Of a stretch of DNA of 64,000 bases, positions 47,678 to 56,389 are shown piece after piece. Position 1 is the stretch's first letter. Each line of letters starts with the position of its first letter. The DNA comes from Sphingobium lignivorans (GTDB taxonomy: Bacteria > Pseudomonadota > Alphaproteobacteria > Sphingomonadales > Sphingomonadaceae), in assembly GCF_014203955.1 (NCBI RefSeq), contig NZ_JACHKA010000001.1, forward strand, positions 1 through 64,000. The letters are read 5' to 3'. The position numbers and the translations under genes were made by a program. Under the pieces are notes generated by a model, which saw only the letters and a program-made list of their open reading frames with translations, was not told the DNA's origin and ran no database searches.

Positions 47678-48346
47678 GTGCGTTCAGTAAAGACACTCGC
47701 CATCATCGGCGCCCTGATCGGCGCCACACCGGCTCTGGCCGTGGACTTCACCTTCACGGGCCCGACCGCCATTCCGGGCAACGGCACCTTCGGTCCGGCT
47801 GCTGACTTTCCGATCGAGTTCTCTGTCTCTGGCCTCGGCACCGTGACGGACGTGAACGTGACGCTCACCGGCCTGACGCATAGCTATTCGGACGATCTCC
47901 AGATGATCCTGGTCTCGGCCGCCGGTACGCGCGTCCTGCTCATGAACGAGGCTGGTGGCCCCGCGAACTGGAACAACGACACGGTCACCTTCGACCAGTC
48001 GGCGGCCGCTGCCATGCCGAACAGCTTCGGCGGCACGAACTTCAACATCCCGAGCGGCTCCTACAAGCCGTCGGCCTATTCTGTCGGCCCGGTGCTTTCG
48101 CTCCTGATTGATGGCGACAATCTCGACCTGTTCAACGGCGAGGATGCCAATGGCACCTGGAAGCTGTTCATCAGCGACGTCAGTCTCTTCGATGCCGGTT
48201 CGGTCCAGGGCGTCACGCTTTCGATCGACGCGCTGACCCCGCCGCCCGCCGTGCCTGAGCCGGCCACCTGGGCGATGCTGATCGGCGGTTTCGCCCTGAC
48301 GGGTCTCGCGATGCGCCGCAGCGCCACGCGCGTTTCGTTCGCCTGA
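47678..48346 (+). CDS. PEPxxWA-CTERM protein with a P-domain-like region
   Basis: 222-aa exported protein: signal peptide (about 1-21, ending ALA), a mature beta-rich domain (about 40-187) and a C-terminal VPEPATWAMLIGGFALTG signal with basic tail. The mature domain resembles the proprotein-convertase P domain: VNVTLTGLTHSYSDDLQMIL, SAAGTRVLLMNEAGG, GEDANGTWKLFISD and SVQGVTLSI appear in the family order. P domains usually follow a subtilisin-like protease; here none is attached. The start is the GTG at 47678, preceded by GGGAGAA. Its own terminator follows. Confidence 0.85.
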   Translation: MRSVKTLAIIGALIGATPALAVDFTFTGPTAIPGNGTFGPAADFPIEFSVSGLGTVTDVNVTLTGLTHSYSDDLQMILVSAAGTRVLLMNEAGGPANWNNDTVTFDQSAAAAMPNSFGGTNFNIPSGSYKPSAYSVGPVLSLLIDGDNLDLFNGEDANGTWKLFISDVSLFDAGSVQGVTLSIDALTPPPAVPEPATWAMLIGGFALTGLAMRRSATRVSFA

Positions 48347-48370
48347 CGGCGGCATCAACGACAAATCTGG

Positions 48371-48408
48371 ACGGGTCGGGCGCATGTCGCCCGGCCCGTT
48401 TCCTTTTC
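48371..48408 (+). terminator. Intrinsic terminator
   Basis: A 12-bp stem ACGGGTCGGGCG / CGCCCGGCCCGT (one G-U pair) with loop CATGT, followed by TTCCTTTTCC. It lies 24 bp after the stop of the P-domain-like gene. Confidence 0.88.
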
Positions 48409-49399
48409 CGCTCGTGAGAAGGGGGGAGGGCGGGGCGCCCGGAGCAGGCGAAGGACTTCCGCCATGCGCCTCACGCAAAATCAAATGGGGGCCGACATCG
48501 CTGCCGACCCCCACTGCACCATCGCCTTCCAGTCCGTTTCCGGACATCCGGCGACTGGCATGGCGCCTTCCCGCCGCAAGGGCAGGCGCGCCGGGCTTCC
48601 CGAAAGACGCGAGGTCCGTGAGAAGCCGCGATCCTGTCGGGCTGGGTAGCCATCGAGGATCAGGCTGGCCAGGCCGCCCGCAGGCAGCACAGGCCTCACC
48701 TTGCCGGATCATGTCGCTTGTCTAGACGACAGGCTTCATGATCCATCCCATCATCTCGCTGTCCACCCCGCAAGGCAGCCAGCATATCCGATGGGGCGGG
48801 ATGATGCAGGAAGCGCGTGACCGCGCACACCACATAACCCTCGAAAATGCCGATAAGCTTCTGATTTCTCTTAGGCTTTTTGGCACTCCGTAAGAAGAAT
48901 GCTCTCATGGGCGGCGAGTCGTGCCAAGTGGAATCTGGCTTCGCCAGCGCCATCGCCCCAGCAAATCTGTGGATTAAGGTGGATAAGTCCGGGGATAAGC
49001 CGTGCGGGTGGCCGGAAAGCGCGGTCTCGCGAGGCGCGTCATCCTCATCCACCGCGCTTTTCCCTGTCCTACGGCCCCTCAGCCATGGCAGGCCTGCCGG
49101 ACGCCTGCTTCTGTCGGCGATAGCGCAGGCAAGGCAGGGCTCTTTCTCATGCTCGGGGTGCCATCGCCCGCTCAGGCCACACAGGCTTGGCGGGACAGGT
49201 TCTGGCGTCCGCCGCATTCAAAGGTCATGGAAGCGGAAGATGACGCGGACGTATCGTCATCTTTGTAAACTTCCAGACCGCAGCGCCCTGTTGGAGCGGC
49301 ATCGTCGGGCCATTGGGCGGCGTTTCAGGGCGCTGAGCGACTTCCATGCCAGGTGCTCAGGTCCGCCTGAGCACGGCGCAGTGCCGGGAAGGAAAGGGC
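48409..49399. other. About 1 kb without a convincing gene
   Basis: Frames on both strands here lack family features, ribosome sites or typical codon pattern. 48840-48990 is relatively AT-rich. Within it, 48968-48998 carries three spaced motifs close to TGTGGATAA: TGTGGATTA, GGTGGATAA and CGGGGATAA, at 10- and 12-bp steps. Remnants of genes or an unrecognised RNA are possible. I see no tRNA or rRNA fold. Confidence 0.5.
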
Positions 49400-49813
49400 T
49401 CAGCTCGCAGCCCCGGCCATGCGCAGGATGCAGTCATATTCAGCGTCGGTGACCGGCGAGACGGACAGGCGCGACTGCCGGATCATCGCCATGCCGGCAA
49501 GAGCGGGCTCTGCCTTGATGGCCTTGAGAGTCACCGGTCGCGGTAATTTCTCCACCGGCGCCACTTCCACGGCGATCCATTTGCCGGTGGGATCGGTACT
49601 GTCCTGCTCGGCCGTGCGGACGATTTCCATGATGCCGACCGCTTCGAGGCCGATATTGCTGTGGTAGAACAGCGCGCGGTCGCCGAGAGCCATGGTCTTC
49701 ATGTTGAGCTGGGCGGCGTGATTGCGCACTCCATCCCACTCGGCGCGCCCTTTCTCGACCAGATCGTCCCAGGAGAACACGTCGGGTTCCGATTTCATCA
49801 GCCAGTAGCGCAT
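49400..49813 (-). CDS. EVE-domain protein
   Basis: 137-aa single EVE domain (PUA-like fold, thymocyte nuclear protein 1 type). The N-terminus MRYWLMKSEPDVFSWDDL, then GVRNHAAQLNMKTMALGDRALFYHSN, is diagnostic. EVE domains recognise modified bases in DNA or RNA. No restriction or methylation genes are adjacent. The ATG at 49813 is the family start. Divergent from the 2OG oxygenase gene. Confidence 0.93.
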   Translation of the reverse strand: MRYWLMKSEPDVFSWDDLVEKGRAEWDGVRNHAAQLNMKTMALGDRALFYHSNIGLEAVGIMEIVRTAEQDSTDPTGKWIAVEVAPVEKLPRPVTLKAIKAEPALAGMAMIRQSRLSVSPVTDAEYDCILRMAGAAS

Positions 49814-49949
49814 GTCTGTTCCTGTCGCGGATGGATGGCGGCCCGCCTTTCCACGACGATCCCGCCCGCGCAATCCCCTGCAGGTGACAGGCTGCCCGAG
49901 AAGGCCTAGTCAGGCGCCCATCGGATCCCTTCGTCAACGAGTCTCACGC

Positions 49950-50894
49950 ATGTCCCAGACTATCCTGCCTGAGCAGGTTCCCGTCCTCTCGCTTGCCGGC
50001 CTCAGCGCCGACGACTTCGCCGACGCGCTCGGCCGCAGTTTCCGCGAATATGGCTTTGCCGTGGTGTCCGATCACGGCATGGATCCCGACCTCATTGCCC
50101 GGGGCTGGGCCCTGGCAAAGGCTTTCTTCGCGCTGCCGGACGAGGCGAAGCGCGCCTATCTCGTGCCCGGTGGCGCGGGGCAGCGGGGCTATACGGCCTT
50201 CGGGACCGAGATCGCCAAGGGCGCGAGCGAGAACGACCTCAAGGAGTTCTGGCACGTCGGTCGTGAACTGCCGGCCGGCCATCCGCTCGCCGCGGACATG
50301 CCGCCCAATCTCTGGCCGAGCGAGATCGAGGGCTTCCAGGAAGTGTTCTCGTCCCTGTTCGCGGCATTCGATGTCGCCGGGGCGAAGATCCTCTCCGGCG
50401 TGGCGCGCCATCTCGGACTGCCGGCGGACTGGTTCGACGCGAAGATCGACGAGGGCAATTCCATCCTGCGCCTGCTGCATTACCCGCCGGTCTCGGCGGA
50501 TGCCCCGGGCATTCGCGCCGGCGCGCATGAAGACATCAATCTCATCACCCTCCTGCTCGGTGCGGAGGAAGGCGGCCTGCAGCTCCTCACCAAGAGCGGC
50601 AACTGGATCGCCGCGACGCCGCCGCCCGGCGCGCTGGTCATCAATGTGGGTGATATGCTCCAGCGTCTCACCAACCATGTGTTGCCCTCGACGAGCCATC
50701 GCGTGGTCAATCCGCCAGTCGAGCGGCGTCACATCCCGCGTTACTCCATGCCCTTCTTCCTGCATCTCGAGCCGGACGTGCTGATCGAGGCGCTGCCGCA
50801 ATGCGTGACCGCGGACAACCCGCTGCGCGAGCCGCCGATCACCGCGCATGACTATCTGCACCAGCGGCTGCGCGAGATCGGCCTCAAGATGTAG
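49950..50894 (+). CDS. 2-oxoglutarate/Fe(II) oxygenase, isopenicillin-N-synthase-like
   Basis: 314-aa protein of the IPNS/DIOX family. A DIOX_N region (about 10-120) is followed by the jelly-roll core. The iron facial triad is H193, D195 (GAHEDINLITLL) and H250 (TSHRVVN), and an RYSMPFF segment supplies the conserved Arg-x-Ser for 2-oxoglutarate. The substrate is unknown; neighbours give no pathway. The ATG at 49950 gives the normal N-terminus. Confidence 0.92.
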   Translation: MSQTILPEQVPVLSLAGLSADDFADALGRSFREYGFAVVSDHGMDPDLIARGWALAKAFFALPDEAKRAYLVPGGAGQRGYTAFGTEIAKGASENDLKEFWHVGRELPAGHPLAADMPPNLWPSEIEGFQEVFSSLFAAFDVAGAKILSGVARHLGLPADWFDAKIDEGNSILRLLHYPPVSADAPGIRAGAHEDINLITLLLGAEEGGLQLLTKSGNWIAATPPPGALVINVGDMLQRLTNHVLPSTSHRVVNPPVERRHIPRYSMPFFLHLEPDVLIEALPQCVTADNPLREPPITAHDYLHQRLREIGLKM

Positions 50895-50933
50895 GCGGGG
50901 GCGCCGGCGGTCATGGCCGCCGGCGACGGCCGG

Positions 50934-51335
50934 TCATTTGCGCCAGCGTGACAGCGTGATCCCGATCTTCTCGCCACGCTCGGAAAGCGCGAGCTTCACG
51001 ATCTTGACCGTGACGTGCAGCGCTTTCCTGTCCTGCAGGAAGATCGTGTCGATGATGTGGTCGGCGACGGCCTCGATCAGCGTGAAATGCTGGCCACGCG
51101 TGATCGCGGTCGTCGCGGCGTGCTTGAGGTCCATGTAGTTCTTGGAGAGGCCGAGCGGCGAATCGGGCTCATAATGCCCGGCATGCGCCAGCAGCGCGCG
51201 CACGCTGATGCGCAGCGGCTGGGGCAGGTGCGTTTCCTCGGAATAGATGCCGGTGAGCACATCGACCTCCAGATCGTCGATCTCCAGCACCAGCATGTCG
51301 TCCATCGACATGGACTGCATTTGCGGCTGCACCAT
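50934..51335 (-). CDS. folB: Dihydroneopterin aldolase
   Basis: 133-aa T-fold enzyme of folate synthesis, splitting 7,8-dihydroneopterin into 6-hydroxymethyl-dihydropterin and glycolaldehyde. LEIDDLEVDVLTGIYSEE, LPQPLRISV and FTLIEAVADHIIDTIF fit the family. GAGG lies about 7 nt before the ATG at 51335. Other fol genes are not nearby. Its ATG overlaps, on the opposite strand, a possible ATG of the GNAT gene. Confidence 0.88.
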   Translation of the reverse strand: MVQPQMQSMSMDDMLVLEIDDLEVDVLTGIYSEETHLPQPLRISVRALLAHAGHYEPDSPLGLSKNYMDLKHAATTAITRGQHFTLIEAVADHIIDTIFLQDRKALHVTVKIVKLALSERGEKIGITLSRWRK

Positions 51336-51429
51336 GACTAACCTCGAATTGCCCTTTTCATTTGGGCGCGAACCGCTAAAGGCCGCCGCCTCGGGCGCTA
51401 TTGCCCGGTTGGAGGTCCAACGGCAAGCG

Positions 51430-51975
51430 GTGACACGGATCAGGGAACTCGCAGGCGCAGGCGATGCGGCAATCACCCGGTTGCTGGATGAGGCATTCGG
51501 TCCGAATCGTCACGGCCGCACGGCCTATCGCATCCGTCTGGGGATGGCCTGGTTCACCGACCTGAGCTTCGCCGCTTATGATTCGGACGATCGGCTCATC
51601 GGCACATTGCAATCCTGGCCCGTGGCCCTGCATGGGCCGCAGGGCGGGCCGGCACCGCTCGTCATGGTCGGCCCGGTCGCCGTGGTGCCCGACCAGCAGC
51701 GCCACGGAATCGGGCGCGCGCTCATGGACCGGCTGATCGAGACGGTTGATGCACATGGTGCCGATCCGCTGGTGATGATCGGGGATCCGGAATATTATGG
51801 CCGCTTCTGGGGCTTCTCCGCCGATGCGACGGGGCAGTGGGATGTGCCCGGTCCGGTCGAACGGCACCGGCTCCTCGTCCGGGCACCTGCCGACGCCGTG
51901 CTGCCGGCCATAGGCATGCTTGGTCCCCGCACGGCATTGCCGCAGCCATCCCTGCAGGCGACCGTCACGCCCTGA
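51430..51975 (+). CDS. GNAT-family N-acetyltransferase
   Basis: 181 aa from the GTG at 51430. The acetyl-CoA-binding segment VGPVAVVPDQQRHGIGRALMDRL contains the Q/R-x-x-G-x-G/A motif, and YYGRFWGFS is a typical motif-B region. Substrate unknown. An in-frame ATG at 51334 would add 32 residues and overlap the folB start codon. The shorter form is preferred because the DNA between 51336 and 51430 is AT-rich and must carry the folB promoter. Confidence 0.82.
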   Translation: MTRIRELAGAGDAAITRLLDEAFGPNRHGRTAYRIRLGMAWFTDLSFAAYDSDDRLIGTLQSWPVALHGPQGGPAPLVMVGPVAVVPDQQRHGIGRALMDRLIETVDAHGADPLVMIGDPEYYGRFWGFSADATGQWDVPGPVERHRLLVRAPADAVLPAIGMLGPRTALPQPSLQATVTP

Positions 51976-52053
51976 GCGCGCAAGCCGGAGGCTGTCCCTC
52001 CCGCTCGCGCGCGCCCTTTGCCAAGTCGCCTCCGCATGCCTATCTGCTGATCC

Positions 52054-52623
52054 ATGACTGCTGCTCCCACCGGATCACCCCAGGAACCGACAATCGCCGG
52101 CGTGCCGGAAGAGCCGGCCGGGGACCGGCGTTACCCGGTCGAGCAGTGGCATCCCCCCCATTGCGGGCACAGTGCCATGCGGATCGATGCCGAGGGCAAC
52201 TGGCATCATGAAGGTCGCCCCATTGTCCGCCCCGAGCTGACGCGCCTGTTCGCGCGGCTGCTGCGGCGCGAGCCCGATGGTCGCCATGTCCTGGTGACCC
52301 CTGTCGAGATGCTCGACATCGATGTGGAAGACGCGCCCCTGATGGCCGTGGACATGGCCTGCGAGGGCAGCGGCGAAGCGCGGCGGCTCCGCTTCCGGAT
52401 TGGTGCGACCGGAGAGTGGGTGGAGGCGGATGCCGCGCATGCCATTCTCGTGGAATCCGGCGAGACGGGGCCGCGCCCCTATCTCCTGCTCGATGCCGGC
52501 CTGCGCGCCCGGATCACGCGTCCGGTCTATTATGCCCTTGCCGAAATCGCGCTGGAGGCGGGGAGCGAGGCGCCGGGTCTCTGGGCTGGCGGCGCCTTCC
52601 ATCGTCTCGAGCCTCTGGCATGA
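52054..52623 (+). CDS. DUF1285-domain protein
   Basis: 189-aa protein matching DUF1285: RIDAEGNWHHEGRPIVRPEL near residue 43-62, FARLLRREPDG, and the VTPVEMLDIDVEDAP segment. The family is found mainly in proteobacteria and has no assigned reaction. It begins a tightly packed set with the CoA pyrophosphatase and CCA-adding enzyme; its stop overlaps the next start as ATGA. Confidence 0.88.
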   Translation: MTAAPTGSPQEPTIAGVPEEPAGDRRYPVEQWHPPHCGHSAMRIDAEGNWHHEGRPIVRPELTRLFARLLRREPDGRHVLVTPVEMLDIDVEDAPLMAVDMACEGSGEARRLRFRIGATGEWVEADAAHAILVESGETGPRPYLLLDAGLRARITRPVYYALAEIALEAGSEAPGLWAGGAFHRLEPLA

Positions 52624-53243
52624 TGTTGCGTAGCCGCCTCGCCGCCGCGCTGGCGCCCGCGCTCGATCAGGCGCAGACGCAGGATGTCTTCCTGTACCGG
52701 GATCGTCCGACACCCGACGGTCCGTTCACGCCGGCCGCCGTGCTCATCGCCATTACCGACCGGCGGGATCCGGGGCTCATTCTCACGCTTCGTCATGGTG
52801 GCTTGCGCGCGCATGCCGGGCAGGTGGCGTTTCCCGGAGGACGCCTTGACCCTGAGGATGCCGATGCCGTTGCCGCCGCGTTGCGCGAGGCGGAAGAGGA
52901 AATCGCGATGCCGCGCGATGTGGTGGACGTGGTGGGGCGCTCCGACCAGTTCCGCACGGGCACGGGCTTCTCGATCGAGCCGATCGTGGGGATCGTCCCG
53001 CCGGATCTGGCCTTGCGTCCCTCGGAAGCGGAAGTGGACGCCATTTTCGAAGTGCCGCTCGATTTCCTGCTCGATCCCGCGAACCGGGCCCTGCGGACGG
53101 TCGAATGGCAGGGGGGCGAGCGCACTTATTATGAATATCTCTGGCAGGACCGGCGGATCTGGGGCGTGACCGCCGCCATGCTCGTCAATCTCGCCCGCCG
53201 CATCGAAGCGGCCGATTCGAATCTGGCGGGGACGCTTTCGTGA
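52620..53243 (+). CDS. CoA pyrophosphatase (NUDIX hydrolase)
   Basis: 207-aa NUDIX enzyme. RAHAGQVAFPGG (63-74) is the CoA-specific UPF0035 motif, followed by the Nudix box with G74, R89, E90, E92 and E93. It cleaves CoA to phosphopantetheine and 3',5'-ADP. The ATG at 52620 overlaps the DUF1285 stop, and its own stop overlaps the GTG of the next gene, showing a coupled three-gene operon. Confidence 0.93.
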   Translation: MMLRSRLAAALAPALDQAQTQDVFLYRDRPTPDGPFTPAAVLIAITDRRDPGLILTLRHGGLRAHAGQVAFPGGRLDPEDADAVAAALREAEEEIAMPRDVVDVVGRSDQFRTGTGFSIEPIVGIVPPDLALRPSEAEVDAIFEVPLDFLLDPANRALRTVEWQGGERTYYEYLWQDRRIWGVTAAMLVNLARRIEAADSNLAGTLS

Positions 53244-54457
53244 CACTCTTGCCGGAGCGATTGCCCCCTGCCGACTGGCGCGCGCGCGCCGGACTCGCCG
53301 CCCTGTGCGACGCACTCGGCGCTGGCGAAGGCGCAGCGCGCTTCGTGGGCGGCGCGGTGCGCGATTCGCTGCTGGGCATCCCGGTCAAGGATGTCGACAT
53401 CGCGACGGTCCTTCTTCCCGAGGAGGTGATGCGCCGCGTGAAGGCGGCAGGTTTCAAGGCAGTCCCGACCGGCATTGCCCATGGCACGATCACGGCCGTG
53501 CTCAATCACTGGCCCGTGGAAATCACCACCTTGCGCCGCGACGTCACGACGGACGGGCGGCGCGCGACCGTGGCGTTCGGCACGGACTGGCGCGAGGATG
53601 CCGCCCGACGCGACTTCACGATGAATGCCCTTTATGCCGATCCGCCGGACGGCACGCTGCACGACTATTTCGGCGGACGCGCGGATCTGGCGGCGCGGCG
53701 AGTGCGCTTCATCGGCGATCCCCATGCGCGGATCGCGGAAGATCATCTGCGTATCCTGCGTTATTTCCGTTTCACGGCCCGGTTCGGCACGATGGATCCG
53801 GACAGTGCCGATTATCGCGCCTGCGTCGCCCGGGCCGCCAGCCTGATGTCCCTGTCACGCGAGCGCATCGCCGACGAGTTGCTGCGCTTGCTGGGCGTGG
53901 CGGATCCGGGCGAGGTGGTCGCGGCGATGATCGCGGACGACGTTCTGAGGCCCGTGCTCCCGGAGATAGATGCGCAGGGCGTAGCGCGGCTGCGCACGCT
54001 GATCGCCCGGGAAGCCGAGGCGGACGTCGCTCCCGATCCGCTGCGGCGCCTTGCGGCCCTGCTGCCGCCGGACGAGGCGCTGGCCGATCAGATCGGTGCG
54101 CGCCTGCGCCTCTCCAACAAGGCCCGCGCGCGGTTGCGCAATGCGCTCGCGCCGATCGAGGCGGAAACGCCGGAAGCACTTGCCTACAGGATCGGCACGA
54201 CCGGTGCGATCGACCGGATGCTGCTCGGCAATGCCTTTCAAGTGACGGATATCGCGACAGTGAAGGACTGGCAGGTACCCAGACTTCCGCTTTCCGGCGG
54301 TGACCTCATCGCCATGGGACTGGAAGCGGGGCCAAGGGTCGCGCGGGCGCTGCAGGCGCTGGAGCGGGCCTGGATTGCCGCCGGCTTCCCCGCCGAGGCG
54401 GAAACCCGGGCTCTGGCGACTCAGATCATCGTGCTCGAGCTGCGATCGACCCAGTAG
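53240..54457 (+). CDS. cca: CCA tRNA nucleotidyltransferase
   Basis: 405-aa class II nucleotidyltransferase that adds or repairs the 3' CCA of tRNA. GGAVRD (37-42) and the metal-binding DVD (51-53) form the catalytic head; RRDFTMNALY and the DPHARIAEDHLRILRYFRF block follow. It lacks an HD domain signature, so phosphatase activity is not indicated. GTG start at 53240. The last 37 bp overlap the convergent EAL gene. Confidence 0.94.
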   Translation: MTLLPERLPPADWRARAGLAALCDALGAGEGAARFVGGAVRDSLLGIPVKDVDIATVLLPEEVMRRVKAAGFKAVPTGIAHGTITAVLNHWPVEITTLRRDVTTDGRRATVAFGTDWREDAARRDFTMNALYADPPDGTLHDYFGGRADLAARRVRFIGDPHARIAEDHLRILRYFRFTARFGTMDPDSADYRACVARAASLMSLSRERIADELLRLLGVADPGEVVAAMIADDVLRPVLPEIDAQGVARLRTLIAREAEADVAPDPLRRLAALLPPDEALADQIGARLRLSNKARARLRNALAPIEAETPEALAYRIGTTGAIDRMLLGNAFQVTDIATVKDWQVPRLPLSGGDLIAMGLEAGPRVARALQALERAWIAAGFPAEAETRALATQIIVLELRSTQ

Positions 54458-56220
54458 CGATAGGCCTCCACGGGCGGCAGGGGACGGGCAAAGAAATAGC
54501 CCTGGCCATAGTGGCAGCCGAGCGCCGCGAGCGCATCGGCCATTTCGCGCTTCTCAATGCCTTCGGCCGTCGTCTGCATGCCCAGGGCGCCAGCCAGGGA
54601 GACAATGGCGCGGATGATGGCGACCTTGTCCTCGTCGCCGATCATGTCGGTGACGAAGCTGCGGTCGATCTTGAGCAGGTCGATCGGCAGCGATTGCAGG
54701 CTGGCGAGGTTGGAAAAGCCGGTGCCGAAATCGTCCATCGCCACAGTGACGTTCATGGCCTGCAGCGCGGCGAGGAGCTGCCTTGTCTTGTCGGGATCAC
54801 TGATCAGCGCGCTCTCGGTCAGCTCGATCGTGAGACGGCTGCCATCGATCCCGGCATAGCGCAGCGCCTCTTCGACGGCGCGGGGGACATTGTCGCGCAC
54901 CATCTGCACGGGCGAGAGATTGACGTTCATCGTCAGCGGGAGCGGCTCCCCAAAGCGCCGGTCCCAGTCCGCGAGCGTCTGGGCACATTCGCACAGCGCC
55001 CAGCGCCCGAGCGGAACGATGAGGCCCGATTCCTCGGCGACCGGAATGAACTCGGCAGGCGAGACCTGGCCCAGCACCGGATCGTTCCAGCGCGCCAGCG
55101 CCTCGAAGCCTTTGACCGCCCCTGTCTGGAGATTGATGAGCGGCTGGAACACCATGGTGAGCTGTCCGCAATCGATGGCTTCGCGCAGGCGATTCTCAAG
55201 CGTGAACCGCTTCAGTGCCTCGCGCAGCACATGCGCGCGATAGACTTCCAGCGTCCCTGACTTCTTGGCGCGCTTGACGGCCGCCTGCGCCTGGCGGAGC
55301 AGGTTTTCGGCCTCCTCGTCTTCCTCCGGCGCAAGGGCGCAGCCGAGCGCCACCTCGACATTGATGAGATAGGTCGAGAGCCGGATCGGTGAGTCGAACG
55401 CCTTGCGGACGCGCTCCGCGATCTGCAGCACTTCCGACAGGCCATGCCCCACATGCGCGAAGATCGCGAACTCGTTGCCGCCAATGCGCGCGAGCACGTC
55501 ACCGGCGCGCAGGACGGATTTCACGCGCCGCGCGACGGTGATGATGAGTTCGTCGCCGGCCATGGCGCCCAGCGATTCGTTGATGCGGCTGAAGCGTATG
55601 AGATCGAGCGCGATGATCGCGTAGCCCGGCTTCCCGGGCACCGCCGCCTTGTCCTCGACGAGACATTCGATCTGCTCGACGAAGCCGATTCGATTGGGCA
55701 GCGAGGTGAGGCTGTCGGTTAGCAGTTCCTTGCGCAGGGTGCTCTCGGCCTTGCGCTCGCTGGTCCGGTCGGTGGCCGTGAAGAGCAGCATCTGGTGGTC
55801 GGCACCGGCCTCGTCGGTCGAGGCTCCGCTCACCCAGGTCAGCGTGCAGCTGAACACGCGAACCCCCAGTCGGCCCTGGAATTCGAGTTCGAAACGGTCG
55901 GAGGCGCGCCGGGTGTCGAACATCGCGAGCGCTCGCCGGCGCCAGTCGAAATCCCGGCCGGACCTGCGATCGGGTGAGGGAATGCTGGAACTCAGCTCCT
56001 CGTCGAATCGGGAGAATTCATCGTTGCCCGCGCAATAATTCAGGTCTTCGCCCTCGCGCGAGACCAGCGCCGCAGGGTAAGGCAGCGCCCGCAGCAACGC
56101 TTCGAATCCCGTAGGCGAGGCGCCCATTTGAGCGGCAAGACGCGAGACGCAATTCGAGGTCGTCCGCACCCGGGGAGCGGCCGTCGTGGAAGGCGCATCG
56201 CGTTTCGCGCGGACAGTCAT
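54421..56220 (-). CDS. PAS-GGDEF-EAL protein, probable c-di-GMP phosphodiesterase
   Basis: 599 aa. A PAS-like sensor region (about 35-155) is followed by a GGDEF domain (about 165-325) whose signature is GGNEF (247-251), so cyclase activity is doubtful. The EAL domain (about 340-590) keeps E373 (FEALARW), the NVN segment (432-434), E466, D496/D497 (MDDFGTGF), K517 and E553, the residues expected for c-di-GMP hydrolysis. No membrane helix is visible, so it is likely cytosolic. The degenerate GGDEF may serve as a GTP-sensing regulatory domain. Confidence 0.92.
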   Translation of the reverse strand: MTVRAKRDAPSTTAAPRVRTTSNCVSRLAAQMGASPTGFEALLRALPYPAALVSREGEDLNYCAGNDEFSRFDEELSSSIPSPDRRSGRDFDWRRRALAMFDTRRASDRFELEFQGRLGVRVFSCTLTWVSGASTDEAGADHQMLLFTATDRTSERKAESTLRKELLTDSLTSLPNRIGFVEQIECLVEDKAAVPGKPGYAIIALDLIRFSRINESLGAMAGDELIITVARRVKSVLRAGDVLARIGGNEFAIFAHVGHGLSEVLQIAERVRKAFDSPIRLSTYLINVEVALGCALAPEEDEEAENLLRQAQAAVKRAKKSGTLEVYRAHVLREALKRFTLENRLREAIDCGQLTMVFQPLINLQTGAVKGFEALARWNDPVLGQVSPAEFIPVAEESGLIVPLGRWALCECAQTLADWDRRFGEPLPLTMNVNLSPVQMVRDNVPRAVEEALRYAGIDGSRLTIELTESALISDPDKTRQLLAALQAMNVTVAMDDFGTGFSNLASLQSLPIDLLKIDRSFVTDMIGDEDKVAIIRAIVSLAGALGMQTTAEGIEKREMADALAALGCHYGQGYFFARPLPPVEAYRYWVDRSSSTMI

Positions 56221-56389
56221 GAGGGCGAGGCATAAGGGGCACTATGTAAAACAAGGTTAACAAACGCGCGCCCGCCGACAGCTTGCTTGGCTGTTCAAGG
56301 TGTTGCCTCGCAGAGCTCCCACGACGCCGCTCGCGCGGCCCCCTCCAGGCCCTGCCGGGTTCGGCCCCGGGCCGGCGGAGGCGCCGATT

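Noticed and set aside
48696..49217. 173-codon minus-strand frame in the gene-free kilobase
   Set aside because: No motif, no ribosome site, patchy composition; overlapping frames on the other strand look equally random.
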